Shown here piece after piece: positions 1 through 8,416 of a stretch of 64,000 nt of DNA (its first letter is position 1; each line of letters begins with the position of its first letter). Location: contig QCNN01000002.1 in assembly GCA_003213175.1 (NCBI GenBank), positions 57,092-121,091 of the forward strand, given 5' to 3'. The position numbers and the translations under genes are program-made. Below the pieces are notes generated by a model that worked only from the letters and a program-made list of their open reading frames with translations, was not told the DNA's origin and ran no database searches. Source of the DNA: SAR116 cluster bacterium AG-426-B08. GTDB taxonomy: Bacteria; Pseudomonadota; Alphaproteobacteria; Puniceispirillales; Marisalimonadaceae.

Positions 1-59
1 AAGTTTTATATGCTAGGGCTGGTATAATGAGTTTATTTTTAAAAGATAGTAAATCATGA
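1..59 (+). CDS. C-terminal tail of an ABC permease, probably LivM-like (partial)
   Basis: An open frame enters from the left edge and stops at TGA 57-59, overlapping the ATG of the next gene (ATGA). The visible residues, ending RAGIMSLFLKDSKS, look like the cytoplasmic tail of a LivH/LivM-type branched-chain amino-acid permease, where a short R-G-I-x-x-L motif closes the last membrane segment. The following two genes are LivG-like and LivF-like ATPases, so a permease is the expected neighbour. Only about 18 residues are visible, so the identity is mainly contextual. Confidence 0.5.
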   Translation, partial: VLYARAGIMSLFLKDSKS

Positions 60-805
60 CAAACAGTATTTTAAAAATTGATAATCTTAGTAAAGGGTTT
101 CATGCGGTTAGAGCTTGTGAAAATATTTCTTTAGAAATAAATAAAAATGAAGTTCATGCTTTAATCGGTCCAAATGGAGCTGGAAAATCAACTTTGATTA
201 AATTAATTACAGGTTTTTTGGAACAGGAATATGGTAAAATATTTTTAGACAACCAAGAAATATCATTTTTAACACCTGAGGAAAGAGCTCAAAAAGGAAT
301 TGCTAGAAGCTTTCAAGTATCTTCGATAATTAATAATTTTAGCGTTGTACAAAATATTAAATTAGCATTAATAGGGAAAAATAAAAATTATCTAGATTTT
401 TTAACAAATATTAATTTAAACAAAAAATTGTTGAAAGAAGCTTTTTATTATTTAGAAGAAGTGGGTCTCAATAAAAAAGCCAATGAATTAGCATCTAGCT
501 TAAGCCATGGTGAAAAAAGAAAATTAGAAATATGTATAGCAATATCTATGGCGCCAAAAATTTTCCTGTTTGATGAGCCGATGGCAGGGTTAGATGGAGA
601 GTCGTCTGAATTAATTTTACAGTTGTTTAAAAAAATTAAAAAAAGAGCACCAATATTATTGATAGAGCATGATATGGATACGGTTTTTTCATTAGCAGAT
701 AGAGTTTCCGTTTTGGACTATGGAAAAGTTATAGTAACTGGAACAGTCTCAGAAATCAAAAAAAATAAGACTGTAAAAAAAGTTTATTTAGGAACAGAAC
801 ATTGA
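56..805 (+). CDS. livG: Branched-chain amino-acid type ABC transporter ATPase, LivG-like
   Basis: This 249-residue cytoplasmic ATPase should energise import of branched-chain amino acids or related amide/urea-type substrates. Walker A is GPNGAGKST near residue 38. The signature is LSHGEKRKLEI, a LivG-style variant of LSGGQ. Walker B is IFLFDEPMAGL, and the H-loop is LLIEHDMDTVFSLADRVSVLDYG, as usual for LivG. It overlaps the upstream permease tail by ATGA and the downstream LivF-like gene by four bases, so the three genes are translationally coupled. The substrate-binding protein lies outside the window, so the actual substrate is unknown. Confidence 0.85.
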   Translation: MTNSILKIDNLSKGFHAVRACENISLEINKNEVHALIGPNGAGKSTLIKLITGFLEQEYGKIFLDNQEISFLTPEERAQKGIARSFQVSSIINNFSVVQNIKLALIGKNKNYLDFLTNINLNKKLLKEAFYYLEEVGLNKKANELASSLSHGEKRKLEICIAISMAPKIFLFDEPMAGLDGESSELILQLFKKIKKRAPILLIEHDMDTVFSLADRVSVLDYGKVIVTGTVSEIKKNKTVKKVYLGTEH

Positions 806-1491
806 CAAATCTATTAAATGTTCAAAATTTGAAAGCTTGGTATGCAGATAGCCAAGTTTTATTTGGAATAGACTTAAAAATTGAACCTGGTCAAATGGTA
901 GCTCTATTGGGAAGAAATGGTATGGGCAAATCAACTACTATAAAATCACTTTGTGGGATAATGGAAAAAGTAGAGGGACAAGTTTTTTTCCAAGGTAAGT
1001 CAATAATTAACAAGCCAAGTTACGAAATTGCAAAACTCGGATTTGGTCTAGTTCCTGAAGGAAGAAGAGTTTTTACAAATTTAACAGTATATGAAAATTT
1101 AATTTGCTCGGCAAAAAAAGGCTACTGGTCAATTGATAAATTGAAGTTAATTTTCCCAAGGTTAAATGAGAGACTTTCTCAAATGGCATCATCTTTATCT
1201 GGAGGAGAACAACAAATGTTATCAATAGGAAGAGCATTGATGACTAATCCAAAATTACTTATTTTGGATGAGGCTACTGAGGGCTTGTCTCCAAATTTAA
1301 GAAATGAAATTTGGAAAGTTATTTCAGAAATAAAAAAAGAAGGTATTTCAATTATTTTGATTGATAAATATTTGCATAAAATTAAAGCTTTAGCAGATTA
1401 TTTATATATTCTCAGCCGTGGAAAAAATGTCTGGGAAGGCAATAGTAAAGATTTAGATGATAATATAGTCAAAAAGTTTTTATCAGTATAA
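802..1491 (+). CDS. livF: Branched-chain amino-acid type ABC transporter ATPase, LivF-like
   Basis: This is the second ATPase of the transporter, 229 residues. It shows Walker A GRNGMGKST, the LivF hallmark GLVPEGRRVFTNLTVYENL, signature LSGGEQQMLSIGRAL and Walker B LLILDEATEGLSP. The position after Walker B reads IDKYLHKI instead of the usual VEQN, so the switch region departs from the E. coli LivF pattern. The start is a TTG inside the stop of livG (TTGA overlap). No better ATG lies nearby, and coupling explains the weak start. It ends the operon, facing a convergent small gene. Confidence 0.85.
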   Translation: MTNLLNVQNLKAWYADSQVLFGIDLKIEPGQMVALLGRNGMGKSTTIKSLCGIMEKVEGQVFFQGKSIINKPSYEIAKLGFGLVPEGRRVFTNLTVYENLICSAKKGYWSIDKLKLIFPRLNERLSQMASSLSGGEQQMLSIGRALMTNPKLLILDEATEGLSPNLRNEIWKVISEIKKEGISIILIDKYLHKIKALADYLYILSRGKNVWEGNSKDLDDNIVKKFLSV

Positions 1492-1520
1492 AATTATTAA
1501 ATAATTAATGTTAACAAAAG

Positions 1521-1829
1521 TTAATTAAAAGATAATTCTCCCAAATCTTGTGTAACTACCCCGGTAAATTCAACAGTTTTTGGAGACAATGTTTTAACAT
1601 ATTTGACAATATTTTCTTGAATTAGTTTTTCTATACTCTTCATTGACTCTTTATCAGGAAATTCCCACACAACAACACTTACATTTGCAGTATTTGGATT
1701 TTTTATTGCTCTAAACCTAACCCCTTTAACTGTTTGTAATAAGTTAGGCCATTTTGTTTCTAAAATTGACTCAAAAAGTTCACAGTCTTCTTTACTAGGA
1801 AATGTTCTTACAAAAATTTTAACAATCAT
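1521..1829 (-). CDS. Small hypothetical protein, possibly ferredoxin-like dimeric alpha-beta barrel
   Basis: This 102-residue protein begins MIVKIFVRTFPSKEDCELFESIL and has alternating beta and alpha segments (VSVVVWEFPDKESMKSIEKL). That pattern resembles small antibiotic-biosynthesis-monooxygenase-type or stress-response barrel proteins. No catalytic motif can be named, and it has no signal peptide or membrane segment. It is convergent with livF and divergent from the small NrtS-like gene, so it is probably transcribed alone from the 58-bp gap at 1830-1887. The fold is a guess from the strand pattern. The reading frame itself is well supported by its neighbours. Confidence 0.6.
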   Translation of the reverse strand: MIVKIFVRTFPSKEDCELFESILETKWPNLLQTVKGVRFRAIKNPNTANVSVVVWEFPDKESMKSIEKLIQENIVKYVKTLSPKTVEFTGVVTQDLGELSFN

Positions 1830-1887
1830 ATATGCCTCATTTAATCTTTTTTTTTTAAAAGTTATATGTAATATACACCATTATCTA

Positions 1888-2127
1888 ATGATGGTTAAAA
1901 AAATGTTTGAATTAATTTTAAGAAAAGATGTTTTTTTTAGAGCAATTAAATTTGCTTGTGTTGTAGGAGTAATCTTAGCTGCTATTAATCATGGAGATCA
2001 TATAATCAGTGGCAAGATGACATTTAATAATTGGGTTAAAATAGCTATAACTTTTTGTGTACCATATTGTGTTTCAACATTTTCTTCAGTTTTAGCAATT
2101 AAAAAAGAACAAGTTTCAAAGAATTAA
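1888..2127 (+). CDS. Small two-helix membrane protein, NrtS (nitrate/nitrite transporter)-like
   Basis: This 79-residue protein has two hydrophobic segments (FACVVGVILAAIN and WVKIAITFCVPYCVSTFSSVLAI) separated by a short loop with NHGDHIISG. The ALNHGD...I..G loop and the P-Y-x-V-S-x-x-S second helix are what I recognise from the small NrtS family, linked in some marine bacteria to nitrate/nitrite transport. Two ATGs lie in tandem (1888 and 1891) and either may be used. No nitrate reductase or NrtABC genes appear nearby, so function rests on family resemblance only. Confidence 0.6.
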   Translation: MMVKKMFELILRKDVFFRAIKFACVVGVILAAINHGDHIISGKMTFNNWVKIAITFCVPYCVSTFSSVLAIKKEQVSKN

Positions 2128-2141
2128 ATAGTATTAAAAAA

Positions 2142-2993
2142 GTGAATAATATAGGTTTAATTGGTAAATTCATTTCAAACTCTCAAATGCCAGATTTGAT
2201 GAGAAAACTTGGAAATGAGTTTGAGACCCCAATTAAATATAGTTTGTTTGATTTTTCTCAAAAAAAAAATGTAAATCTTAAAAATATTGTTAACAACTTT
2301 AAAAAAAAAAAGTTTCTTGGTATTGGAGTAACCTATCCATATAAAGAAAAAATTCTAGAAGTTGTTCAAAGTTTTGGAAAAGAAGTAGATCTGACCAAAG
2401 CATCTAATACGCTTATTTTTGGAAATGAAATTGTTGCTAGAAACACTGATTTTCTGGGTTTTGTAAAATCATTAGAATTTCATTTTAAGAATGAACTAAA
2501 AAACATACTTGTTATCGGTGGTGGCGGTGTTGGTAGGGCAGTTTGTTTTGGATTAGCTGAGTTTGGTGTTGAAAAAATTTATTTAATGGAAAAAGACTTA
2601 AATAAGTCAAATAAGTTAATTAATGAATTAAGAAACCAAAGCATAAATTGTATTTCTTTAAAAATTAGAGATTTAATAGAAGTACAGGGTGATTTGGAAG
2701 GGATAGTCAATTGCACACCAATAGGTCATAACAGTTCTCTGGGTAATCCATTGCCACAACTATTAACATCAAAAAATCAATGGGTTTATGACGTTGTATA
2801 TACACCAGCTAAAACTGATTTTTTAAGAACAGCTGAGAGAAAAAATTCCATGATAATTTACGGTGTAGATCTTTTTATATTTCAGGGTATAGAAGCATAC
2901 ATCCTTTTTACAAACCAAAATAAAAACAGAAATAATATTTATAAACAAATTAATGAAATCAGGACTTATTATTTAAAAAAGTTGGTATATTAA
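2142..2993 (+). CDS. Shikimate dehydrogenase family protein (AroE-like)
   Basis: At 283 residues it has the usual AroE length and would reduce 3-dehydroshikimate (or quinate-type substrates) with NAD(P)H in aromatic amino-acid synthesis. The N-terminal GVTYPYKEK carries the catalytic lysine of the NVTxPxK motif. NTDFLGF supplies the substrate aspartate, VIGGGGVGRAV is the dinucleotide-binding loop, and GVDLFIFQGIEAYILFT is the C-terminal substrate helix. The start is GTG, 14 bases after the NrtS-like gene. The N-terminus IGLIGKFISNSQMPDLM is diverged from the common GxPIxHSxSP motif, so this may be a paralogue (quinate or YdiB/RifI type) rather than the housekeeping AroE. Confidence 0.8.
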   Translation: MNNIGLIGKFISNSQMPDLMRKLGNEFETPIKYSLFDFSQKKNVNLKNIVNNFKKKKFLGIGVTYPYKEKILEVVQSFGKEVDLTKASNTLIFGNEIVARNTDFLGFVKSLEFHFKNELKNILVIGGGGVGRAVCFGLAEFGVEKIYLMEKDLNKSNKLINELRNQSINCISLKIRDLIEVQGDLEGIVNCTPIGHNSSLGNPLPQLLTSKNQWVYDVVYTPAKTDFLRTAERKNSMIIYGVDLFIFQGIEAYILFTNQNKNRNNIYKQINEIRTYYLKKLVY

Positions 2994-4198
2994 TTCTGAG
3001 TTGAAATAATTCCATCTTTTAAAAGTAATTCTATCTCTTGCTCAGAATAACCCTGTTCTTTTAAAATTTGAATTGTATGTTCTCCAATCAAAGGAGGCGT
3101 AAATTTGACACCTACGTCCTCAGACCTACTAAATTTTATAGGAGATGCAATTCCTTTATAATAATCTTTTTCTAAAACCATGTTTCGTTCTTTAGTTTGA
3201 GGATGTTGAATTGCTTCTTCAATATTTCTAACTGGCCCAGCAGGAATTCCTGCTGATAAAAGCTTTTCTGAAAATTTTATGCCGTCAACATTAGATAAAG
3301 CTTTCTCAATAAATTTTGTCAATTCCACTCTGTTTTTTACTCTATCACCATTTGTTCTAAACCTAGCATCATTTGCAAGTTCCTCGAGGTTAAGTGCATA
3401 ACATAATCGTTTAAATCCAGCATCATTTCCAATGCCCATAAAAATTTCGTTTGAAGCTGTTTTGAATTTATCATATGGAGAGATATTTGGGTGAGAATTA
3501 CCAGTAGCTTTTCCAGGCTTTTTTGTTAAAAAATAATTAGCATTATGAGGGTGCATTAAAGCTAATGCTGAGTCGTAAAGTGTCATGTCTATAAATTGAC
3601 CTTTATTAGATTTATTTCTTTCGTAGAGCGCCATTAAAATACCAATAGTACTATATAATCCAGTACCCATGTCTACAAAAGGGGCTCCCATTCTTACACT
3701 TCCACTTTCATGAGTTCCATTTACAGTCATCATACCGGTCATAGCTTGTACAATTGCATCATAACCGGGCGCACCTCCCAATGGACCTTTCGATCCAAAT
3801 CCAGAAATTCTACAATGAATTAATCTTGGAAACTTATTTTTTAAAAACTCCTCATATCCAAATCCCCATTTTTCCATAGTACCTGTTTTAAAATTTTCTA
3901 TCAAAATGTCGGTTTCCTTCATAAGTTTTAAAAGGATTTTCTTTCCGGCAGTTTTTTTTAAATCCAAAGCGATAGACCTTTTATTTCTATTAACATTTAT
4001 AAAATATGAAGCCATATTTTTTGCAAATGGTGGTCCCCATTCACGCACTTCATCTCCCAGATGAGACTCGACTTTTGTAACTATTGCTCCGTGATCTGCC
4101 AAAATCTGAGTAGCATACGGACCACCTAAAACTCTTGTCAAATCAAGAACTTTGATTCCTTCCAGAGTATGACTAATTTTATTTTCTAATTTACTCAT
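2990..4198 (-). CDS. CaiB/BaiF family CoA-transferase
   Basis: This is a family III CoA-transferase of about 402 residues. It moves CoA between carboxylic acids without a ping-pong enzyme-CoA glutamyl intermediate. Characteristic pieces are GIKVLDLTRVLGGPYATQILADHGA at the N-terminus, ILIENFKTGTMEKWGFGYE, the SGFGSKGPLGGAPGYDAIVQAMTG segment holding the catalytic aspartate, and a C-terminal GIPAGPVRNIEEAIQHPQ. I favour the ATG at 4198 because AAAGG lies 7 bases upstream. The ORF track start at 4213 directly abuts the previous stop. It is the last gene of the acyl-CoA operon, where it could activate an organic acid. It overlaps the AroE-like gene end by 4 bases. Confidence 0.85.
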   Translation of the reverse strand: MSKLENKISHTLEGIKVLDLTRVLGGPYATQILADHGAIVTKVESHLGDEVREWGPPFAKNMASYFINVNRNKRSIALDLKKTAGKKILLKLMKETDILIENFKTGTMEKWGFGYEEFLKNKFPRLIHCRISGFGSKGPLGGAPGYDAIVQAMTGMMTVNGTHESGSVRMGAPFVDMGTGLYSTIGILMALYERNKSNKGQFIDMTLYDSALALMHPHNANYFLTKKPGKATGNSHPNISPYDKFKTASNEIFMGIGNDAGFKRLCYALNLEELANDARFRTNGDRVKNRVELTKFIEKALSNVDGIKFSEKLLSAGIPAGPVRNIEEAIQHPQTKERNMVLEKDYYKGIASPIKFSRSEDVGVKFTPPLIGEHTIQILKEQGYSEQEIELLLKDGIISTQN

Positions 4199-4213
4199 GA
4201 TTGAACCTTTCAT

Positions 4214-5380
4214 TTAATAAGATTTTGGAAAGCCAAGAATTTTTTCTGAAACATAATTTAATATCATCTCTGAACTTACTGGGGCTAATTTTGGAATAAG
4301 AGATTCTCTGAATAATCTTTCAACATGATATTCTTTTGCATAACCCATACCACCTAAGGTTACAACTGCTTGAGTAGCAGCTTTAAAAGCTGCCTCAGCG
4401 GCAAAATATTTTGCTGCATTTGCTAGTCCTCCTGAATTTTCTCCATTATCGTACTGATAAGATGCCTTTTCTATCAAAAGTTCAGCCGCCTCGAGTTCTA
4501 TCCAGTTTTTAGCTAATGGATGTTGAATACTTTGGTTTTTCCCTATTGGTCTATCAAAAACAATTCTTTCTTTAGCATATTGTGTTGCTCTTTTGAGAAC
4601 ATTTTTACCTATACCTAACGCTTCTGCAGCGATTAAAATTCTTTCAGGATTGAGACTATCAAGTAAGTATCTAAAACCTTGACCCTCTTCACCTATTCTG
4701 TCTTCTTCATTTACGTTCAAATTATCAATAAATATCTGGTTACTATCAACTGCTGCTCTACCCATTTTTTTAATTTCTCTAACTTCAATTTTTTCTCTAT
4801 CAAAGTTTGTATAAAAAAGAGTTAATCCATCTATAGGCTTTTTCGTTGCTGATATGTCACTTGTACGAGCAAGCAGTAAAATTTTGTTTGCAACTTGAGC
4901 TGTCGATGTCCAAATCTTTTGTCCATTTATTATGTAACCTCCTTGAACTTTTTGAGCCTTTGTTTTAATTTTTCCTGTATCAAGACCACTATCAGGTTCT
5001 GTTACACCAAAACATGTTTTTTCTTTACCTGAAATAAGAGGAGGTAACCATAATTCTTTTTGTTTTTCTGTGCCATATATCACTATTGGATGTGGCCCAA
5101 AAATATTTATATGAATAGATGATGCGGCTGCCATTCCTCCACCACTTTCTGATATGGTTTGCATAAAAAGAGACGCTTCTCTAATACCTAAATTAGAACC
5201 ACCAAATTTTTCAGGCATACAAATTCCAAGCCATCCTCCAGAGGCAACTTCATCGTAAAACTCATGAGGAAACTTTGCGTTAATATCACAGTCAAGCCAA
5301 TAATTGTCATCAAATTTTTCTGATATATATTTTGCGGACTCGATGATAGAAATCTGAGTTTCATTTAATTTGAACGACAT
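4214..5380 (-). CDS. Acyl-CoA dehydrogenase family flavoprotein
   Basis: This 388-residue FAD enzyme should oxidise an acyl-CoA to the enoyl-CoA. It has the flavin/substrate region CFGVTEPDSGLDTGKIKTKA and QKIWTSTAQVANKILLLART, plus the C-terminal QAVVTLGGMGYAKEYHVERLFRE. The usual catalytic glutamate site near the C-terminus (YEGTSEI in many members) reads LAPVSSEM here, so that residue is missing. A glutamate does occur in NPERILIAAEALG, the position used by isovaleryl-CoA dehydrogenase, so activity is still plausible. It is followed at once by the CoA-transferase. Its substrate is unknown; a branched short-chain acyl-CoA is a reasonable guess. Confidence 0.85.
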   Translation of the reverse strand: MSFKLNETQISIIESAKYISEKFDDNYWLDCDINAKFPHEFYDEVASGGWLGICMPEKFGGSNLGIREASLFMQTISESGGGMAAASSIHINIFGPHPIVIYGTEKQKELWLPPLISGKEKTCFGVTEPDSGLDTGKIKTKAQKVQGGYIINGQKIWTSTAQVANKILLLARTSDISATKKPIDGLTLFYTNFDREKIEVREIKKMGRAAVDSNQIFIDNLNVNEEDRIGEEGQGFRYLLDSLNPERILIAAEALGIGKNVLKRATQYAKERIVFDRPIGKNQSIQHPLAKNWIELEAAELLIEKASYQYDNGENSGGLANAAKYFAAEAAFKAATQAVVTLGGMGYAKEYHVERLFRESLIPKLAPVSSEMILNYVSEKILGFPKSY

Positions 5381-5401
5381 TAATTTTACCTTTGAAAATA
5401 T

Positions 5402-5998
5402 CTATCTATACATATTATGATAAATGTCATTAGGTTCCATTTCAGATGCTATTGCAAGTCTATTTGTCATGTTAAAAAATCCTATAACTAGACTTATATC
5501 CCAAATATCTCTATCATTAAATCCTACTTTATTTAGAGCAAGTCTGTCCTCTTCATTTACTGTAGATGGATTTCTAGTTAAATTTCTGGCAAAAAGAAGC
5601 ATTGTCTTATGCTTTTTGGATAAATTAGCTGCTTCAAAATTTGATGCTAATCTCTCTCCTAACTGAGGATCTTGAGATAGTTCACGTAAAGTTGCACCAT
5701 GAGCTGCAAGACAATAGAAACATTGATTTTCTGATGAAACTGTTACAGCTATCATCTCCCTTTCTAATTTAGAGAGGCCAGATTCACCTAACATTATACT
5801 ATTGTAGAGTTTTGTAAATCCTTCAAACTGTTTAGGGAAGTTTGAAAAAGCTTTTAATACATTTGGTACAAAACCAATTTTTTCATTTACAACTTTAAGA
5901 TAATTTGAAGCATTTTTTTGATCTTCATAATTTAATTTTTTTTCTAATTTGAGAGCAGTAATTTTTTCTTTTGCTTCTTGCTTTTCTATTTTAGACAT
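5402..5998 (-). CDS. Peroxidase-related AhpD/carboxymuconolactone-decarboxylase-like protein
   Basis: This is about 198 residues. The alkylhydroperoxidase D-like redox motif CFYCLAAHG (CxxCxxxH) follows EREMIAVTVSSENQ, the standard AhpD core. A second half contains TMLLFARNLTRNPSTV and ends with helical GFFNMTNRLAIASEME. Such proteins use the two cysteines to reduce peroxides or handle reactive intermediates. The start at 5998 is supported by GGAGGAATAATG, where the ATG overlaps the TAA of the hydratase gene by one base. The longer ORF start at 6016 lies within that gene. It sits between the hydratase and the second acyl-CoA dehydrogenase, so it is co-transcribed with leucine catabolism. Its specific role there is unclear. 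Confidence 0.8.
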   Translation of the reverse strand: MSKIEKQEAKEKITALKLEKKLNYEDQKNASNYLKVVNEKIGFVPNVLKAFSNFPKQFEGFTKLYNSIMLGESGLSKLEREMIAVTVSSENQCFYCLAAHGATLRELSQDPQLGERLASNFEAANLSKKHKTMLLFARNLTRNPSTVNEEDRLALNKVGFNDRDIWDISLVIGFFNMTNRLAIASEMEPNDIYHNMYR

Positions 5999-6792
5999 TA
6001 TTCCTCCATAATCCAATTTGGCTTTTTTTTATTAAAGAATGCATTAATTCCTTCCAAACATTCTTCATTTTCCCATGTATCTGCAAGAGCTTCTATACTC
6101 ATTTCAATTAAATTTTGATCAATTTTGTCAGTAAGTTTTCTTACTAATTTTTTAGAGTTTGTAATAGCCTCAGGAGCTGAAATTTTGTAGGGTGATAAAA
6201 TTTCTTTTATCTTTTTATCAAGACTATTTTGTTTTACGACAAAGTCAATCAAACCTATTTTTAAACCTTCTTCTGATGATATTTCTCTTGCAGACGTAAA
6301 GAGATCTATACAGTTTTTCTCACCAATTTTTCTAATAACATATGGACTTATAGTAGCTGGAATTAATCCTAACCTTGTTTCAGTTAAAGCCATTTTAATG
6401 TCTTCAGAGGCTACAACTATATCACAAATAGCCATGATGCCAATTCCACCACCAAAAGAATTCCCATGAACTTTGCCAATAATGGTTTTGTTAACATAAA
6501 AAAGCTTATTTAACATTATTGCCAATTTCTTAGCTTCTTTTATTCTTGTTTTCCTATCAGCTGTGATTTGACGTTTCATCCATTTAAGATCACCTCCGGC
6601 ACAAAAACTTTTTCCAGATGATGACAAAACGATTATTTTAATATCTTTATCTTGATCAAGTTTTTTGAAACAACAACCCAAATCTTCTATCATCTGAGGA
6701 GATAGAGCATTATGTCTCTGAGGTTCATTTAGTACTACTTCAATTACCCCTAGAGAGTTTTCCTTAACTATTAAGCTTTTATAACTATACAT
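5998..6792 (-). CDS. liuC: Enoyl-CoA hydratase family, probable methylglutaconyl-CoA hydratase
   Basis: This 264-residue crotonase-fold enzyme has the oxyanion-hole segments GKSFCAGGDLKWMKRQ (near residue 60) and KVHGNSFGGGIGIMAICDIVVASE (near residue 110). The D-L-K-W-M string after the first oxyanion motif is typical of the LiuC/AUH type, which hydrates 3-methylglutaconyl-CoA to HMG-CoA. The neighbours isovaleryl-CoA dehydrogenase and MCC beta support that step. The TRLGLIPATISPYVIRKIG segment fits the family. No HMG-CoA lyase gene follows in this window, so the last reaction must be encoded elsewhere. Confidence 0.8.
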   Translation of the reverse strand: MYSYKSLIVKENSLGVIEVVLNEPQRHNALSPQMIEDLGCCFKKLDQDKDIKIIVLSSSGKSFCAGGDLKWMKRQITADRKTRIKEAKKLAIMLNKLFYVNKTIIGKVHGNSFGGGIGIMAICDIVVASEDIKMALTETRLGLIPATISPYVIRKIGEKNCIDLFTSAREISSEEGLKIGLIDFVVKQNSLDKKIKEILSPYKISAPEAITNSKKLVRKLTDKIDQNLIEMSIEALADTWENEECLEGINAFFNKKKPNWIMEE

Positions 6793-6813
6793 GTTTATAT
6801 ATTTCTAATTAAT

Positions 6814-8415
6814 TTACATTCTAAATAAACCAAACTTACTATCTTTAATTTTTTGAGACATTGAAATTTCTATGCTGAGAGCAAGAATTCTTCTAGTTTC
6901 AATTGGATCTATGATACCATCATCCCACAATCTTGCAGATGCAAATAGAGGATGCGATTGTTCTTCAAATTGATCAACAATATTTTGGTGAAACTTTTTT
7001 TCAACTTTATCATTCCACGTTTGACCTTTTTTTCTAGCATTTATTTTTTTTAATTCAGATAAAACATTTGCAGCTTGTTCACCCCCCATAACAGAAATTT
7101 TAGAACTTGGCCAAGTCCAGAGAAATTTTGGATTATATGCTCGTCCACACATTCCATAGTTTCCTGCTCCAAAACTCCCACCTACAATTAGAGTTATTTT
7201 TGGACATTTAGTATTTGAAACAGCATTAATTAATTTAGCACCATTTTTTGCAATTCCGCCATGTTCTGCACTTTTACCTACCATAAAACCTGTAATATTT
7301 TGTATAAATATAATTGGTATTTTTCTCTGACTACATAACTGTATAAAATGTGCTCCTTTGAGTGCACTCTCAGAAAACAAAACTCCATTATTTGCAATTA
7401 TTCCACAATTATTTCCATGAATAGTTGCAAAACCAGTAATCAAAGTTTTACCATACTCTTTTTTAAATTCTTCCATTTTTGAACCATCAACTATTCTCAT
7501 AATAATCTCTTTTATTTCAAAAGGCTTTCTTAAATCTTGTGGGACAATGCCAAGCAAATCATTTTGATCATAAATTGGTTCTTCAAAATTATTATTTTTA
7601 GTTTTTGATTTAAGGTTTAAGTTTAAAATGCAATTTCTTGCAATTTCTAACGCATCATTATCATCATTAGCAAGATAGTCTGCAACTCCTGAAATTTTTG
7701 AATGAACTTCACCTCCTCCTAATTCTTCAGGAGTTGTTTTTTCTCCTATAGCTGCCTTAACTAATGGAGGTCCAGCTAAAAAAATTGTACCTTGATTTTT
7801 AATAATTATAGTTTCATCTGACATTGCTGGTACGTATGCCCCTCCTGCTGTACAACTTCCCATAACCACTGCTATTTGAGGTACATTCTTTGAAGACATA
7901 ATTGCTTGATTGTAAAAAATTCTTCCAAAATGCTCTTTATCTGGGAAAACTTCATCTTGGTTTGGTAGGTTGGCGCCTCCAGAGTCAACTAAATAAATAC
8001 ATGGTAGATTATTATCAATTGCAATTTCTTGAGCTCTAAGGTGTTTTTTTACAGTTATAGGATAATATGTGCCACCTTTAACAGTAAAGTCATTACAAAT
8101 AACCATAACATTAAAGTTATGGATTTTACCAATGCCTGCAATTATTCCTCCACCAGGACATTCATTGTTATAAAGATTATATCCAGCTGATAAACCAATT
8201 TCCAGGAAATCTGAGTTTTGGTCTAAAAGTTTTGTAATTCTCATTCTGGGAAGAAGTTTTACATTTTTTGTAATCTTATTGTTAAACTGCTTTACGCCAC
8301 CTCTAAATGAGTTTTTATTAACTTCTTTGATTTTTTCAATATTTGATAACATATAATTTTTATTATCATTAAAGTCATTGCTATTAATATTTATTGACGT
8401 TTTTAATATTGTCAT
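6814..8415 (-). CDS. mccB: Methylcrotonoyl-CoA carboxylase carboxyltransferase (beta) subunit
   Basis: About 533 residues with the two crotonase-like halves of acyl-CoA carboxylase beta subunits. The N half includes CPGGGIIAGIG, VKGGTYYPITVKKHLRAQEIA and YLVDSGGANLPNQDEVFPD, which is close to MCC beta. The C half has FIQNITGFMVGKSAEHGGIAKNGAKLI and KITLIVGGSFGAGNYGMCGRAY. It transfers CO2 from carboxybiotin to 3-methylcrotonyl-CoA. I place the start at the MTILK methionine (8415), two bases after the isovaleryl-CoA dehydrogenase stop. The ORF track start at 8448 lies inside that gene. The partner biotin-carboxylase/BCCP subunit is absent next to it, which is unusual for this operon. Confidence 0.85.
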   Translation of the reverse strand: MTILKTSININSNDFNDNKNYMLSNIEKIKEVNKNSFRGGVKQFNNKITKNVKLLPRMRITKLLDQNSDFLEIGLSAGYNLYNNECPGGGIIAGIGKIHNFNVMVICNDFTVKGGTYYPITVKKHLRAQEIAIDNNLPCIYLVDSGGANLPNQDEVFPDKEHFGRIFYNQAIMSSKNVPQIAVVMGSCTAGGAYVPAMSDETIIIKNQGTIFLAGPPLVKAAIGEKTTPEELGGGEVHSKISGVADYLANDDNDALEIARNCILNLNLKSKTKNNNFEEPIYDQNDLLGIVPQDLRKPFEIKEIIMRIVDGSKMEEFKKEYGKTLITGFATIHGNNCGIIANNGVLFSESALKGAHFIQLCSQRKIPIIFIQNITGFMVGKSAEHGGIAKNGAKLINAVSNTKCPKITLIVGGSFGAGNYGMCGRAYNPKFLWTWPSSKISVMGGEQAANVLSELKKINARKKGQTWNDKVEKKFHQNIVDQFEEQSHPLFASARLWDDGIIDPIETRRILALSIEISMSQKIKDSKFGLFRM

Positions 8416-8416
8416 A

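Noticed and set aside
1492-1520. Short TTAAC/GTTAA hairpin after livF
   Set aside because: Only five or six A/T-rich pairs; too weak to call a terminator in this base composition.
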